From Colivicinus sp963607765 (lineage in GTDB: Bacteria > Bacillota_I > Bacilli_A > Erysipelotrichales > Erysipelotrichaceae): DNA of 13,877 bases. Made by a program: the position numbers and the translations under genes. The notes below the pieces were generated by a model. It was not told where the DNA came from. It saw only the letters and a program-made list of their open reading frames with translations, and searched no databases. This document shows, piece after piece, positions 1 to 6,130 of this stretch. Positions within the stretch are counted from its first letter, which is position 1; every line of letters starts with the position of its first letter. The stretch is taken from NCBI GenBank assembly GCA_963607765.1, contig CAVDDT010000031.1:1-13877 (forward strand), given 5' to 3'.

Positions 1-514
1 TAATATTTATTTTTCTAGTAAATAAAATAGTCAGCGAACATATAAGAACAAGTAACACACAGCCTAAAATAGTAAATAATTTATAATTTTCACTTGGCTT
101 ATCAGTATTATTGTTGTCATCACCATGTTTTTCTTCTCTTTGGCTATCTAACTGTTCATTATTTTCATAATCAGAGGCCACGTTATCGCTTTCTTCTTGT
201 TCAATTTCATTAGAAATGTTATTAATACGGGCATAGCTTAAATCGATTACACCGGTTTTTTCTCCACAGTAGATACAATATTTATCTGTGCCAATGATAG
301 TTTTGCCACATTTTTGACATTTAGTTATATTTTTTACATCGTTTCCACAATATATGCAAAAATTATCAGTATCTAAAATAACTTTATGGCATTTAGGACA
401 AACAACTTGTTTCGAAATATCTTTTCCACAATAAATACAATACTTATCACTAGGAAGTATTTGTCTTTTACAATGCGAGCAAATGTATTTGCTTTTCTTT
501 TTATTTTTTGACAT
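1..514 (-). CDS. Triple zinc-ribbon, single-pass membrane protein (partial, C-terminus off left edge)
   Basis: I translated this by hand from the ATG at 514; 171 codons stay open to the window edge, so the 3' end is missing. The N-terminal part holds three near-identical zinc ribbons, each CxxC-x10-CxxC: Cys12/15/26/29, 39/42/53/56 and 66/69/80/83, with YCIYCG or FCIYCG recurring. A charged, Asn/Glu-rich linker (about residues 95-143) leads to one hydrophobic segment at about 145-166, followed by Arg-Lys. Such ribbon-plus-helix proteins are common and mostly uncharacterised in low-GC Bacillota. The likely topology is ribbons in the cytoplasm and the missing C-terminus outside. It lies 45 nt downstream of another zinc-ribbon gene on the same strand and is probably cotranscribed. 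No good Shine-Dalgarno is visible. Function unknown. Confidence 0.85.
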   Translation of the reverse strand, partial: MSKNKKKSKYICSHCKRQILPSDKYCIYCGKDISKQVVCPKCHKVILDTDNFCIYCGNDVKNITKCQKCGKTIIGTDKYCIYCGEKTGVIDLSYARINNISNEIEQEESDNVASDYENNEQLDSQREEKHGDDNNNTDKPSENYKLFTILGCVLLVLICSLTILFTRKINI

Positions 515-559
515 AAATTTCTAACTTATTTCTACTGCTTTAAGTAATATGTAATGCAA

Positions 560-1252
560 TCATCTTTTAGCACTATCTATGGTATTTACTGTAGCTTTAA
601 CAACCTTGTCTGCGCCATCCTTGTACGGCAATCCATCGGCCGGTTTTAAATTTTCTATTCCAATTTGTACCGCATTTACGATGCTCCATATTTCACTTCC
701 AAGGGTTGCAGGAACTATCAAAAACCACGCAATAAAATTCAAATAAGGAATTAATACAACTATCCACGGAATCAACAAGCACAATTTCAAATACCCCTTT
801 TGTTTATAGCCCAAATAAAAATATTCCGCCGAAAAAGTGCCTAAAAATATCGCCAATAAAATAGCAACAATCTTGCTTTTTCCATTTCCGCTATAAAGTG
901 TGCTCAACGTTTCTCCACCATTCAAATTGGTGCCATCTTTTTCGTTACTATTTTCATTACCGTTTTGTCCCGTTTTGTTCGCAATAGAGTTTGTTATGGT
1001 TTTAACGCCTTCTGTAACTTTTTTATTTATATTTCTAATACTTATCTTTTTATAAGCACTAGGTCCAACAGGCGCTCCACAAGATGGGCAAAAGTTTTGA
1101 TTATCCTGAAGCTCATTTTTACAATTAGGACATAACCATGGACCATTTTTAGATTGCCCACACTCATGGCAATAAATCGCATCATCTCTTAAAACTGTTC
1201 CACAATTTCTACATGTAACAGTTTCTTTATTTATTTCTTTTGTTTCTTCCAT
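560..1252 (-). CDS. Double zinc-ribbon protein with C-terminal TM2-like membrane domain
   Basis: A 230-residue protein. Two zinc ribbons come first (Cys14/17/28/31 and Cys41/44/55/58), then a polar Asn/Lys/Gly-rich linker (about 65-125), then a TM2-type domain: helix about 128-147 with FLGTF and YFYLGY, helix about 155-180, and EIWSIVNAVQIG resembling the IW-x-(I/V)-D ending of TM2 domains. The start is the ATG at 1252: on the minus strand AAGGTGG lies about 6 nt before it. A GTG nine bases further upstream would sit inside this Shine-Dalgarno and is unlikely to be used. It is first in a two-gene unit with another zinc-ribbon membrane protein. Zn binding and membrane location are inferred from motifs; the cellular role is unknown. 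Confidence 0.85.
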   Translation of the reverse strand: MEETKEINKETVTCRNCGTVLRDDAIYCHECGQSKNGPWLCPNCKNELQDNQNFCPSCGAPVGPSAYKKISIRNINKKVTEGVKTITNSIANKTGQNGNENSNEKDGTNLNGGETLSTLYSGNGKSKIVAILLAIFLGTFSAEYFYLGYKQKGYLKLCLLIPWIVVLIPYLNFIAWFLIVPATLGSEIWSIVNAVQIGIENLKPADGLPYKDGADKVVKATVNTIDSAKR

Positions 1253-1316
1253 ATTTTCCACCTTAAAATATAAGCAAATATTTTATTAACCTAATTTTAA
1301 CACTACTTAGCAAACT

Positions 1317-1349
1317 AAAAAACACCACATATTTTCATACATGGTGTTT
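1317..1349 (-). terminator. Intrinsic terminator of the glnN-ilvE operon
   Basis: On the minus strand a 13-bp stem (arms at 1349-1337 and 1332-1320, two G-T wobbles) closes a GAAA tetraloop and runs into T's. It begins 4 nt after the ilvE stop codon. The GNRA-type loop and outer AAACACCA/TGGTGTTT pairing make this a convincing Rho-independent terminator. Confidence 0.88.
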
Positions 1350-1353
1350 ACAT

Positions 1354-2361
1354 TTATTTAACTTCCACAAGCCATCCATCAGGTGCTTTGATTCTGCCCT
1401 TTTGGATGTCAAGCAAAGTATCTTTAAGTTTGCCTAGAATAGGTCCAGTCTTAAATTCAGTCTTCTTGTCTTTAGAAGTAATGCTTCCTACAAAAGATAT
1501 AACAGCAGCAGTGCCACATAGTCCACATTCCACAAAGTTCTCCACTTCTTCAAACTTAATAGGTCTTTCTTCTATTTCTAGATTTAAATATTCTTTAGCT
1601 ACATAAATTAAACTTCTTCTTGTGATAGAAGGAAGAATACTGTCAGATTTTGGTGTAACAATCTTATTATCACTAGTGACAAACAAGATATTAGCTCCAC
1701 CAGTTTCTTCTACATAAGTATGAGTAGCTGGATCTAAGAAAACATTCTCACTATAACCATTTAAATGTGCTTCCACATATGGTCTTAAAGACATCGCATA
1801 GTTTAGTCCGGCTTTAATATTGCCAGTGCCTTTAGGGGCAGCTCTATCATAGTCTGATACTCTTAAATCTAGAAGTCTGCCATCAGCCTTAAAGTATGGT
1901 CCTGCAGGACAAGCAAAGATTCTAAATTCATAATCAGTAGCTGGCTTAATTCCAAGAATTGGATTTGTGCCAAACATGTATGGTCTAAGATATAGAGTAG
2001 CACCAGAGGAATATGGCGGTACCTCATCTATATTAGCTTTTACGACCGATATTGCCGCATTAACAAACTTCTTTTGGTCAACTGGAGGCATGCACATAGT
2101 AACAGCTGAATTACGGAATCTATCCGCATTCATATCAGGTCTAAATAGTACCACTCTATCATCTACTGTTCTATAGGCTTTTAACCCTTCAAAGACTTGT
2201 TGACCATATTGAAGTATAGCAGCTGACTCATTTAGAGTAACCATTGGATCTTTGCTTAAGATTCCATCATCCCACTTACCATCAGTATACTTAGAAATAT
2301 AACGATATTCGGTTTCATAGTAACCAAATTTAAGATTACTATAGTCATATTCTTTTTTCAT
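1354..2361 (-). CDS. ilvE: Branched-chain-amino-acid aminotransferase
   Basis: PLP-dependent fold-type IV transaminase that interconverts leucine, isoleucine or valine and 2-oxoglutarate with the branched-chain 2-oxo acids and glutamate in the cytoplasm. At 335 residues it has the usual length of the longer (BCAT, about 340-360) branch. Visible signatures are QYGQQVFEGLKAYR (51-64), NIKAGLNYAMS with the probable Schiff-base Lys183, EETGGAN (218-224) for cofactor phosphate contacts, and a CGLCGTAA segment near the C-terminus. It starts 2 nt after the glnN stop with only a weak GGA upstream, so translation is probably coupled to glnN. Pairing with glutamine synthetase links glutamate/glutamine supply to branched-chain amino acid metabolism. 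Substrate preference is inferred from the family. Confidence 0.95.
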   Translation of the reverse strand: MKKEYDYSNLKFGYYETEYRYISKYTDGKWDDGILSKDPMVTLNESAAILQYGQQVFEGLKAYRTVDDRVVLFRPDMNADRFRNSAVTMCMPPVDQKKFVNAAISVVKANIDEVPPYSSGATLYLRPYMFGTNPILGIKPATDYEFRIFACPAGPYFKADGRLLDLRVSDYDRAAPKGTGNIKAGLNYAMSLRPYVEAHLNGYSENVFLDPATHTYVEETGGANILFVTSDNKIVTPKSDSILPSITRRSLIYVAKEYLNLEIEERPIKFEEVENFVECGLCGTAAVISFVGSITSKDKKTEFKTGPILGKLKDTLLDIQKGRIKAPDGWLVEVK

Positions 2362-2363
2362 AA

Positions 2364-4445
2364 TTAGAAGTCCATATCAAAGAACAATTTCTCATATGAT
2401 GGATAAGGAAGGTTATCAACAGAAATATAATGTTCCATCTTATCAGCAGTAGCTCTTAACTTATCAGTTAAAGGAATAACTTTCTTTAAAATATGCATTC
2501 CCTTTTCTTTGCTAGTCTTGCACTTAGATGCAACTTCTAAGGCATCCTCACTCTTACCTGCAAGTAAAGAACATTCATCAATGAAAGTTCCAAGCTTTTT
2601 AGCTCTTGTCTTCATAGACTCAGACATATAATCAGCAGGACATGTTGTGATGAAGTTTAATTCCTTAATAGCTGAAGGAATGATGTTTTGGTAAATCATA
2701 GAAGTCATAGTCTTAATCTCAATACTTCTAACATTTACATAAGACTCATACATAATCTCAGATCTTGCCATGATTTCTTTTTCACTAAAGACACCATATT
2801 TTTCAAATAATTTAATACTATCTTTTGTAGTGTAGCTATCAATTGCTTCAACAAAAGTATGAATATTTGGCAGACCTCTTTTTTCAGCCTCTTTAACCCA
2901 TTCATCACTATAGCCATTGCCAGAGAAAACAACTCTCTTATGTTTCTTATATGTTTCGCTAATAATAGAAATAGCCTTTTCTCTTACTTCTTGTCTATTT
3001 TTAACCTTATCCAATTCATCTGCCATTTCATCTAATACTTTAGCTAATGAAGTATTAATTACAGTATTTAAGAAAGAAGCATTCATGCTTGAACCAAGCA
3101 TTCTAAATTCAAACTTATTTCCAGTAAAGGCAACAGGAGAAGTTCTATTTCTATCTGAATTATCCTTTGGCAAATTCTTGATAGTAGACATGCCAAATTC
3201 CTTTAATCCAGACTTTACATAACTAGTTGGTTTCTTTCCCACTAGTGATTCAAATATATTCTCAATAACATCACCTAAATAAATAGAAACAATAGCTGGA
3301 GGAGCTTCATTAGCACCAAGTCTAAAGTCATTTCCAGAATCGCTTGAAGCAAGTCTAATCAAAGCACCATTTTCGTCAACCGCTTTAATTAAAGCACTAG
3401 TAAACAACAAGAATCTAACATTATTATGAGGATCCTTACCTGGATCAAATAAGTTTTGACCATCATCAGTAACTAAAGAATAGTTGTTATGTTTGCCAGA
3501 ACCGTTTACTCCATCAAATGGTTTTTCATGAAGAAGACATACTAAATCGTGTTTTAAAGCAACCTTTTGAAGTATATCCATCATCATCATATTTTGGTCA
3601 ATTGCCACATTTAAACTAGAAAAAATAGGACTAATTTCAAATTGGCCAGGAGCTACTTCATTGTGTTCTGCCTTAGCATAAACACCCAAGTCCCAAAGTT
3701 CCTTATTAACCTCTTCCATAAAGTCATTTACTTTATCAGAAATAGTACCAAAGTAATGCTTCTCAAGTTCTTGGCCCTTAGAAGGCATAGCACCCAATAA
3801 TGTTTTGCCTGTTAAATATAAATCTCTTCTAGCTTCAAAAGTAGCTTTATCTACTAAGAAATATTCTTGTTCAAGACCAACGCTAGGAACAACTCTTTTA
3901 ACAGTCTTATCACCAAAGCTATTAACGATTCTACTAGCTGCAGCAGATACTGCTTCAATAGATTTTAATAGAGGTCCCTTAGTGTCAAGAGACTCACCAG
4001 TATAAGAAATAAATACTGTAGGAATATATAATACATGTCCTCTAATAAAAGCGGGAGATTCTACATCCCAATAAGTATAACCTCTTGCCTCAAATGTAGC
4101 TCTTAAACCACCTGAAGGAAAGCTAGATGCATCTGGTTCATCTTTAATTAAAGATTTACCTGAAAATCTACAAATAGGTGTGCCATCTTTTTCTTCCACA
4201 AATGAATTATGCTTTTCAGCAGTAGAACCAGTTAAAGGATGAAACCAGTGAGTATAGTGAGTGCAATGATGTTCAAGAGCCCACTCTTTCATCTCATGAG
4301 CAATCGCATCAGCCACCTCAGTCTCTAATGGAGTCTCATGGGCTTTAGCTTCTTTAAATTTTTTGAATACTGGAGAAGGAAGTCTTTTTGCCATTTCTCT
4401 TTCATCAAATAGACATGAACCAAAATCTTTAAAATCATACTTCAT
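2364..4445 (-). CDS. glnN: Type III glutamine synthetase (GlnN)
   Basis: ATP-dependent ligation of ammonia to glutamate, cytoplasmic. At 693 residues it has the length of GSIII, well above the roughly 440-470 of GSI. Active-site motifs are present: LEQEYFLVD (191-199) with metal-binding glutamates, AEHNEVAPGQFEISP (259-273), NGSGKHNNYS (314-323, the GSIII form of the GSI NGSGMH motif), RLGANEAPP (375-383) and FEFRMLGSSMN (445-455) with the conserved arginine. The N-terminal GSIII extension (roughly 1-180) and long helical C-terminus are intact. ATG start with AGAGGA about 9 nt upstream. It leads an operon with ilvE from the promoter at 4474-4502. No GlnR-type box is obvious; an inverted repeat over the -35 is the only operator candidate. 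The symbol glnA is also used for this class. Confidence 0.96.
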   Translation of the reverse strand: MKYDFKDFGSCLFDEREMAKRLPSPVFKKFKEAKAHETPLETEVADAIAHEMKEWALEHHCTHYTHWFHPLTGSTAEKHNSFVEEKDGTPICRFSGKSLIKDEPDASSFPSGGLRATFEARGYTYWDVESPAFIRGHVLYIPTVFISYTGESLDTKGPLLKSIEAVSAAASRIVNSFGDKTVKRVVPSVGLEQEYFLVDKATFEARRDLYLTGKTLLGAMPSKGQELEKHYFGTISDKVNDFMEEVNKELWDLGVYAKAEHNEVAPGQFEISPIFSSLNVAIDQNMMMMDILQKVALKHDLVCLLHEKPFDGVNGSGKHNNYSLVTDDGQNLFDPGKDPHNNVRFLLFTSALIKAVDENGALIRLASSDSGNDFRLGANEAPPAIVSIYLGDVIENIFESLVGKKPTSYVKSGLKEFGMSTIKNLPKDNSDRNRTSPVAFTGNKFEFRMLGSSMNASFLNTVINTSLAKVLDEMADELDKVKNRQEVREKAISIISETYKKHKRVVFSGNGYSDEWVKEAEKRGLPNIHTFVEAIDSYTTKDSIKLFEKYGVFSEKEIMARSEIMYESYVNVRSIEIKTMTSMIYQNIIPSAIKELNFITTCPADYMSESMKTRAKKLGTFIDECSLLAGKSEDALEVASKCKTSKEKGMHILKKVIPLTDKLRATADKMEHYISVDNLPYPSYEKLFFDMDF

Positions 4446-4473
4446 AAAACTTTTCCTCTTTTATATAGGTCTA

Positions 4474-4502
4474 ATTCTAGTACTGCATGTCATAATTTTC
4501 AA
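4474..4502 (-). promoter_or_regulatory. Sigma-A-type promoter of glnN-ilvE
   Basis: On the minus strand TTGAAA (4502-4497) and TAGAAT (4479-4474) are separated by exactly 17 nt, each 5/6 to consensus. Transcription would begin near 4467, leaving a short leader that includes the AGAGGA Shine-Dalgarno. Confidence 0.8.
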
Positions 4503-4527
4503 TATTTTTTTGAAATTATTGAAAATT
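4494..4527. repeat. 11-bp perfect inverted repeat overlapping the glnN -35 box
   Basis: AATTTTCAATA (4494-4504) and its exact reverse complement TATTGAAAATT (4517-4527) are separated by 12 nt. One arm contains the whole glnN -35 hexamer, so a protein bound here would occlude RNA polymerase. The repeat is A/T-rich, so chance is possible. I recognise no named operator consensus. Confidence 0.55.
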
Positions 4528-4543
4528 TTTATGAAAGCTTATG

Positions 4544-4580
4544 AAAAAAACAAGTTTTTGTTTAGAAAAGTTGTTTTTTT
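4544..4580. repeat. AT-rich hairpin in the glnN/DUF3800 intergenic region
   Basis: Arms AAAAAAACAA (4544-4553) and TTGTTTTTTT (4571-4580) pair perfectly. After one G-G mismatch TTTT/AAAA continues the stem, with a 7-nt loop at 4559-4565. It lies upstream of both divergent genes, so it could insulate them by stopping stray transcription on either strand, or be structural DNA. Stability is modest because nearly all pairs are A-T. Confidence 0.4.
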
Positions 4581-4660
4581 AAACAATTAATTCAAAAATT
4601 TTAAATCTATTTCTTTTAAAAATATGTAGGAATTTAACAATTATTTCGTAATAAAGAAGT

Positions 4661-4666
4661 AGGAGG
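4661..4666 (+). promoter_or_regulatory. Strong Shine-Dalgarno fixing the TTG start of the DUF3800 gene
   Basis: AGGAGG lies 8 nt before the TTG at 4675. No in-frame ATG lies near it, and the conserved N-terminal YIDESGS motif begins at residue 6, so the TTG is the start. I could not find a convincing -35/-10 pair for this gene. Confidence 0.8.
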
Positions 4667-4674
4667 ATAAATTA

Positions 4675-5316
4675 TTGAAAGTATTCTTATATATAGATGA
4701 GAGTGGATCAATTCATATTAATAGTAAAACTAGATATTTTGCGGTAGGAGGATATTTTGTATTAGAGAAAGATAAAAATAAAGTCACGTCGCTTTATAAG
4801 CAAATAAACTTGCAGGTAAAAAGAAATAGAAATATAGATTTAAGGAAAGAACTTAAATCTTTCGATTTTCTTGATGAAGAAAAAATAGAAATCGTATCTA
4901 AAATCCAAGAAATAGATTCATTTATAGGATGCGTCAAAGTTTTTGATAAAGAAAAACTGCCAAGGCCAATTTATGATTGCAATACATTTTATAATTATGC
5001 AGTATATAGATTGTTTGAAGAATGTGTGCTGCCTTTTTTAAGAGAAAATCATAAAGATGTTGAATTACATGTGATAATAAATGCAGATGACAGAAATACC
5101 GGAACAAGAAATATTGATGATTTAGAAAAATTTTTAAGTACTACATATTGCTTATATGAGTATAGGTTCGAAGTTTCATACTTTAACTCGCTCTCTAATT
5201 ATGGCGTTCAATTAGCTGACATTTTAGTTAATACAATTTACAACAGTTTTAAAGACTTTGATATCGTAAAATATGTAATCCCTCATATAGATAAACAAAA
5301 AATCATAATTGAATAA
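4675..5316 (+). CDS. DUF3800 domain protein, putative RNase H-fold enzyme
   Basis: A 213-residue protein matching DUF3800 along its length: YIDESGS at 6-12 (Asp8, Glu9), an ELKS segment at 59-62, acidic NADDRNTGTRN at 136-146, and the closing VQLADIL motif at 178-184 (Asp182). Spaced acidic residues of this kind fit a metal-dependent RNase H-like active site, a fold I recall being proposed for this family; activity is unproven. No signal peptide or membrane segment is seen. It starts with TTG behind a strong AGGAGG. DUF3800 genes are usually accessory. Here the gene stands alone between core metabolic operons on opposite strands, and two tandem structured RNA units begin about 20-30 nt after its stop. 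That context suggests gene and RNAs form one module. Its substrate is unknown. Confidence 0.85.
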   Translation: MKVFLYIDESGSIHINSKTRYFAVGGYFVLEKDKNKVTSLYKQINLQVKRNRNIDLRKELKSFDFLDEEKIEIVSKIQEIDSFIGCVKVFDKEKLPRPIYDCNTFYNYAVYRLFEECVLPFLRENHKDVELHVIINADDRNTGTRNIDDLEKFLSTTYCLYEYRFEVSYFNSLSNYGVQLADILVNTIYNSFKDFDIVKYVIPHIDKQKIIIE

Positions 5317-5336
5317 TTATATCAACTTTAAAGCGA

Positions 5337-5416
5337 TATCATACATATACAAGGCCTAGACAAGGTAGCTAAAATGCTAAGCGTAATATTCAGTACGTTG
5401 CCCCTAGGCATTTTTT
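5337..5416 (+). ncRNA. Structured RNA unit A downstream of DUF3800 (candidate sRNA with its own -10 and terminator)
   Basis: A -10-like TATCAT (5337-5342) is followed after 7 nt by CAAGG at 5350, the predicted 5' end; the RNA would run about 67 nt to the T-run at 5411-5416. Predicted fold: stem P1 GCCTAG (5354-5359)/CTAGGC (5404-5409), an A x CCC internal loop, then CAA (5361-5363)/TTG (5398-5400). P1 closes a three-way junction with hairpins TAGC/GCTA (5366-5369/5376-5379) and CGTA/TACG (5382-5385/5394-5397). The closing stem abuts six T's, so it can also act as a terminator. A second copy follows 91 nt later. No good -35 is seen, so it might instead be a processed 3' end of the DUF3800 transcript. 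Confidence 0.6.
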
Positions 5417-5427
5417 ATTTCTTGTGT

Positions 5428-5507
5428 TAACATACTTGTACAAGACCTAGGGCAAGCCACTAAATGTTAAGCGTACTGTAAGTGCGTTGCCCCCTAGGCA
5501 TTTTTTT
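5428..5507 (+). ncRNA. Structured RNA unit B, tandem homologue of unit A
   Basis: It aligns with unit A from the -10-like box to the T-run. TAACAT (5428-5433) is preceded by TGT (extended -10), with a partial -35 TAGGCA (5405-5410) at 17-nt spacing; CAAGA begins at 5441 after 7 nt. P1 is longer than in A: CCTAG (5446-5450)/CTAGG (5494-5498) plus GGCAA (5451-5455)/TTGCC (5487-5491) with two bulged C's. P2 is CGTACT (5472-5477)/AGTGCG (5481-5486) with a GTA loop. The middle hairpin is weak (AC/GT around TAAAT). Blocks shared with A are TACAAG, TAAGCGTA, CGTTG and CCCCTAGGCATTTTTT. In P2 a T-A pair of A is a T-G pair here, so the pairing is kept. Seven T's at 5501-5507 end the unit. Confidence 0.6.
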
Positions 5508-5522
5508 ATTTTTAAACATAAG

Positions 5523-5564
5523 AAAACCACTGCATCATGAGTTAGACTCAAGCACAGTGGTTTT
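5523..5564. terminator. Bidirectional terminator between the RNA units and the lipoprotein gene
   Basis: AAAACCACTG (5523-5532) pairs perfectly with CAGTGGTTTT (5555-5564), and an inner TGAGT/ACTCA stem (5538-5542/5546-5550) caps it. T-rich tracts follow on both strands. It stops plus-strand transcripts from the DUF3800/RNA region and minus-strand transcripts of the nnr-lipoprotein unit, which ends 15 nt away. Confidence 0.85.
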
Positions 5565-5578
5565 TGTTTAAAGTTTAA

Positions 5579-6130
5579 TTACTTAGCTTCAGAAACAAGA
5601 GTTTCTACTAAAGCTTCATCAACACCATTATCAGCATAGATTGAATAAGAATGGCCATCATTGTTCCATAGAACATTATTATATAAGCCTTCTTCATTGC
5701 CCTTAACAGTAACTGTTAATTCTCCAACTGTCTTTTCTTCAGAAATGCTATATTCGTTGTAGTCTCCGACTAAAGCGTCATCAAGTTCAGCACTCTTTCT
5801 TAAGATAACTTGATTTCCATCTTCACCATATACTACTTCAAGAACAGAGTTTTCAATAACTTGATACTTAACACCTTCATAGCCTTCTAAAGATTCAGGT
5901 GCACTAAATTCATATCCAGCAAGTTCTTCAGCTTCAGCTAAAGTTTCACATACTACCCAAGGGTTAGCTAAACCAGTTTCTTCATCGCTTGTAGGTGTTT
6001 CAACTTCAGTTGTATCATCAGATTCAGTTTCAACTGGGCCAGATTCAGTTACAGTTGTTTCCTTCTTTGAACAAGCAGCTAAACCAGCTACCATAAGAAC
6101 TGCAAGCATAATAGTTAATAGTTTTTTCAT
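5579..6130 (-). CDS. Secreted lipoprotein of unknown function
   Basis: A 183-residue protein with a lipoprotein signal peptide: MKKLL, a hydrophobic core, and lipobox LAAC, so Cys20 is the lipidated residue and the protein should be anchored outside the membrane. A Thr/Glu/Asp-rich linker (about 22-52) precedes a globular domain (about 53-183) with alternating beta-like strands. Its ending, WNNDGHSYSIYADNG then VDEALVETL, resembles the C-terminus of DUF4367-type domains; I offer that only as a possibility. The ATG overlaps the nnr stop codon in an ATGA, and AAGGAG sits within the nnr 3' end, so translation is probably coupled. A functional link to Nnr is not evident. The bidirectional terminator follows closely. 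Confidence 0.85.
   Translation of the reverse strand: MKKLLTIMLAVLMVAGLAACSKKETTVTESGPVETESDDTTEVETPTSDEETGLANPWVVCETLAEAEELAGYEFSAPESLEGYEGVKYQVIENSVLEVVYGEDGNQVILRKSAELDDALVGDYNEYSISEEKTVGELTVTVKGNEEGLYNNVLWNNDGHSYSIYADNGVDEALVETLVSEAK

Noticed and set aside
1253..1261. GTG start nine bases upstream for the TM2-like zinc-ribbon protein
   Set aside because: The GTG overlaps the AAGGTGG Shine-Dalgarno that serves the ATG at 1252.
5350..5507. CRISPR array or ToxI-type antitoxin repeats
   Set aside because: There are only two diverged copies, each with its own terminator and no unique spacer. The repeat lies downstream of the gene, is far longer than ToxI repeats, and the protein is not ToxN-like.
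5350..5507. Simple tandem terminators for DUF3800 with no further function
   Set aside because: Not excluded, but the homology runs through the -10 box and internal core, well beyond a terminator stem, and a separate strong terminator lies at 5523-5564.
4675..5507. Insertion sequence or integrated element
   Set aside because: I saw no transposase or integrase, no terminal inverted repeats and no target-site duplication around the DUF3800 region.
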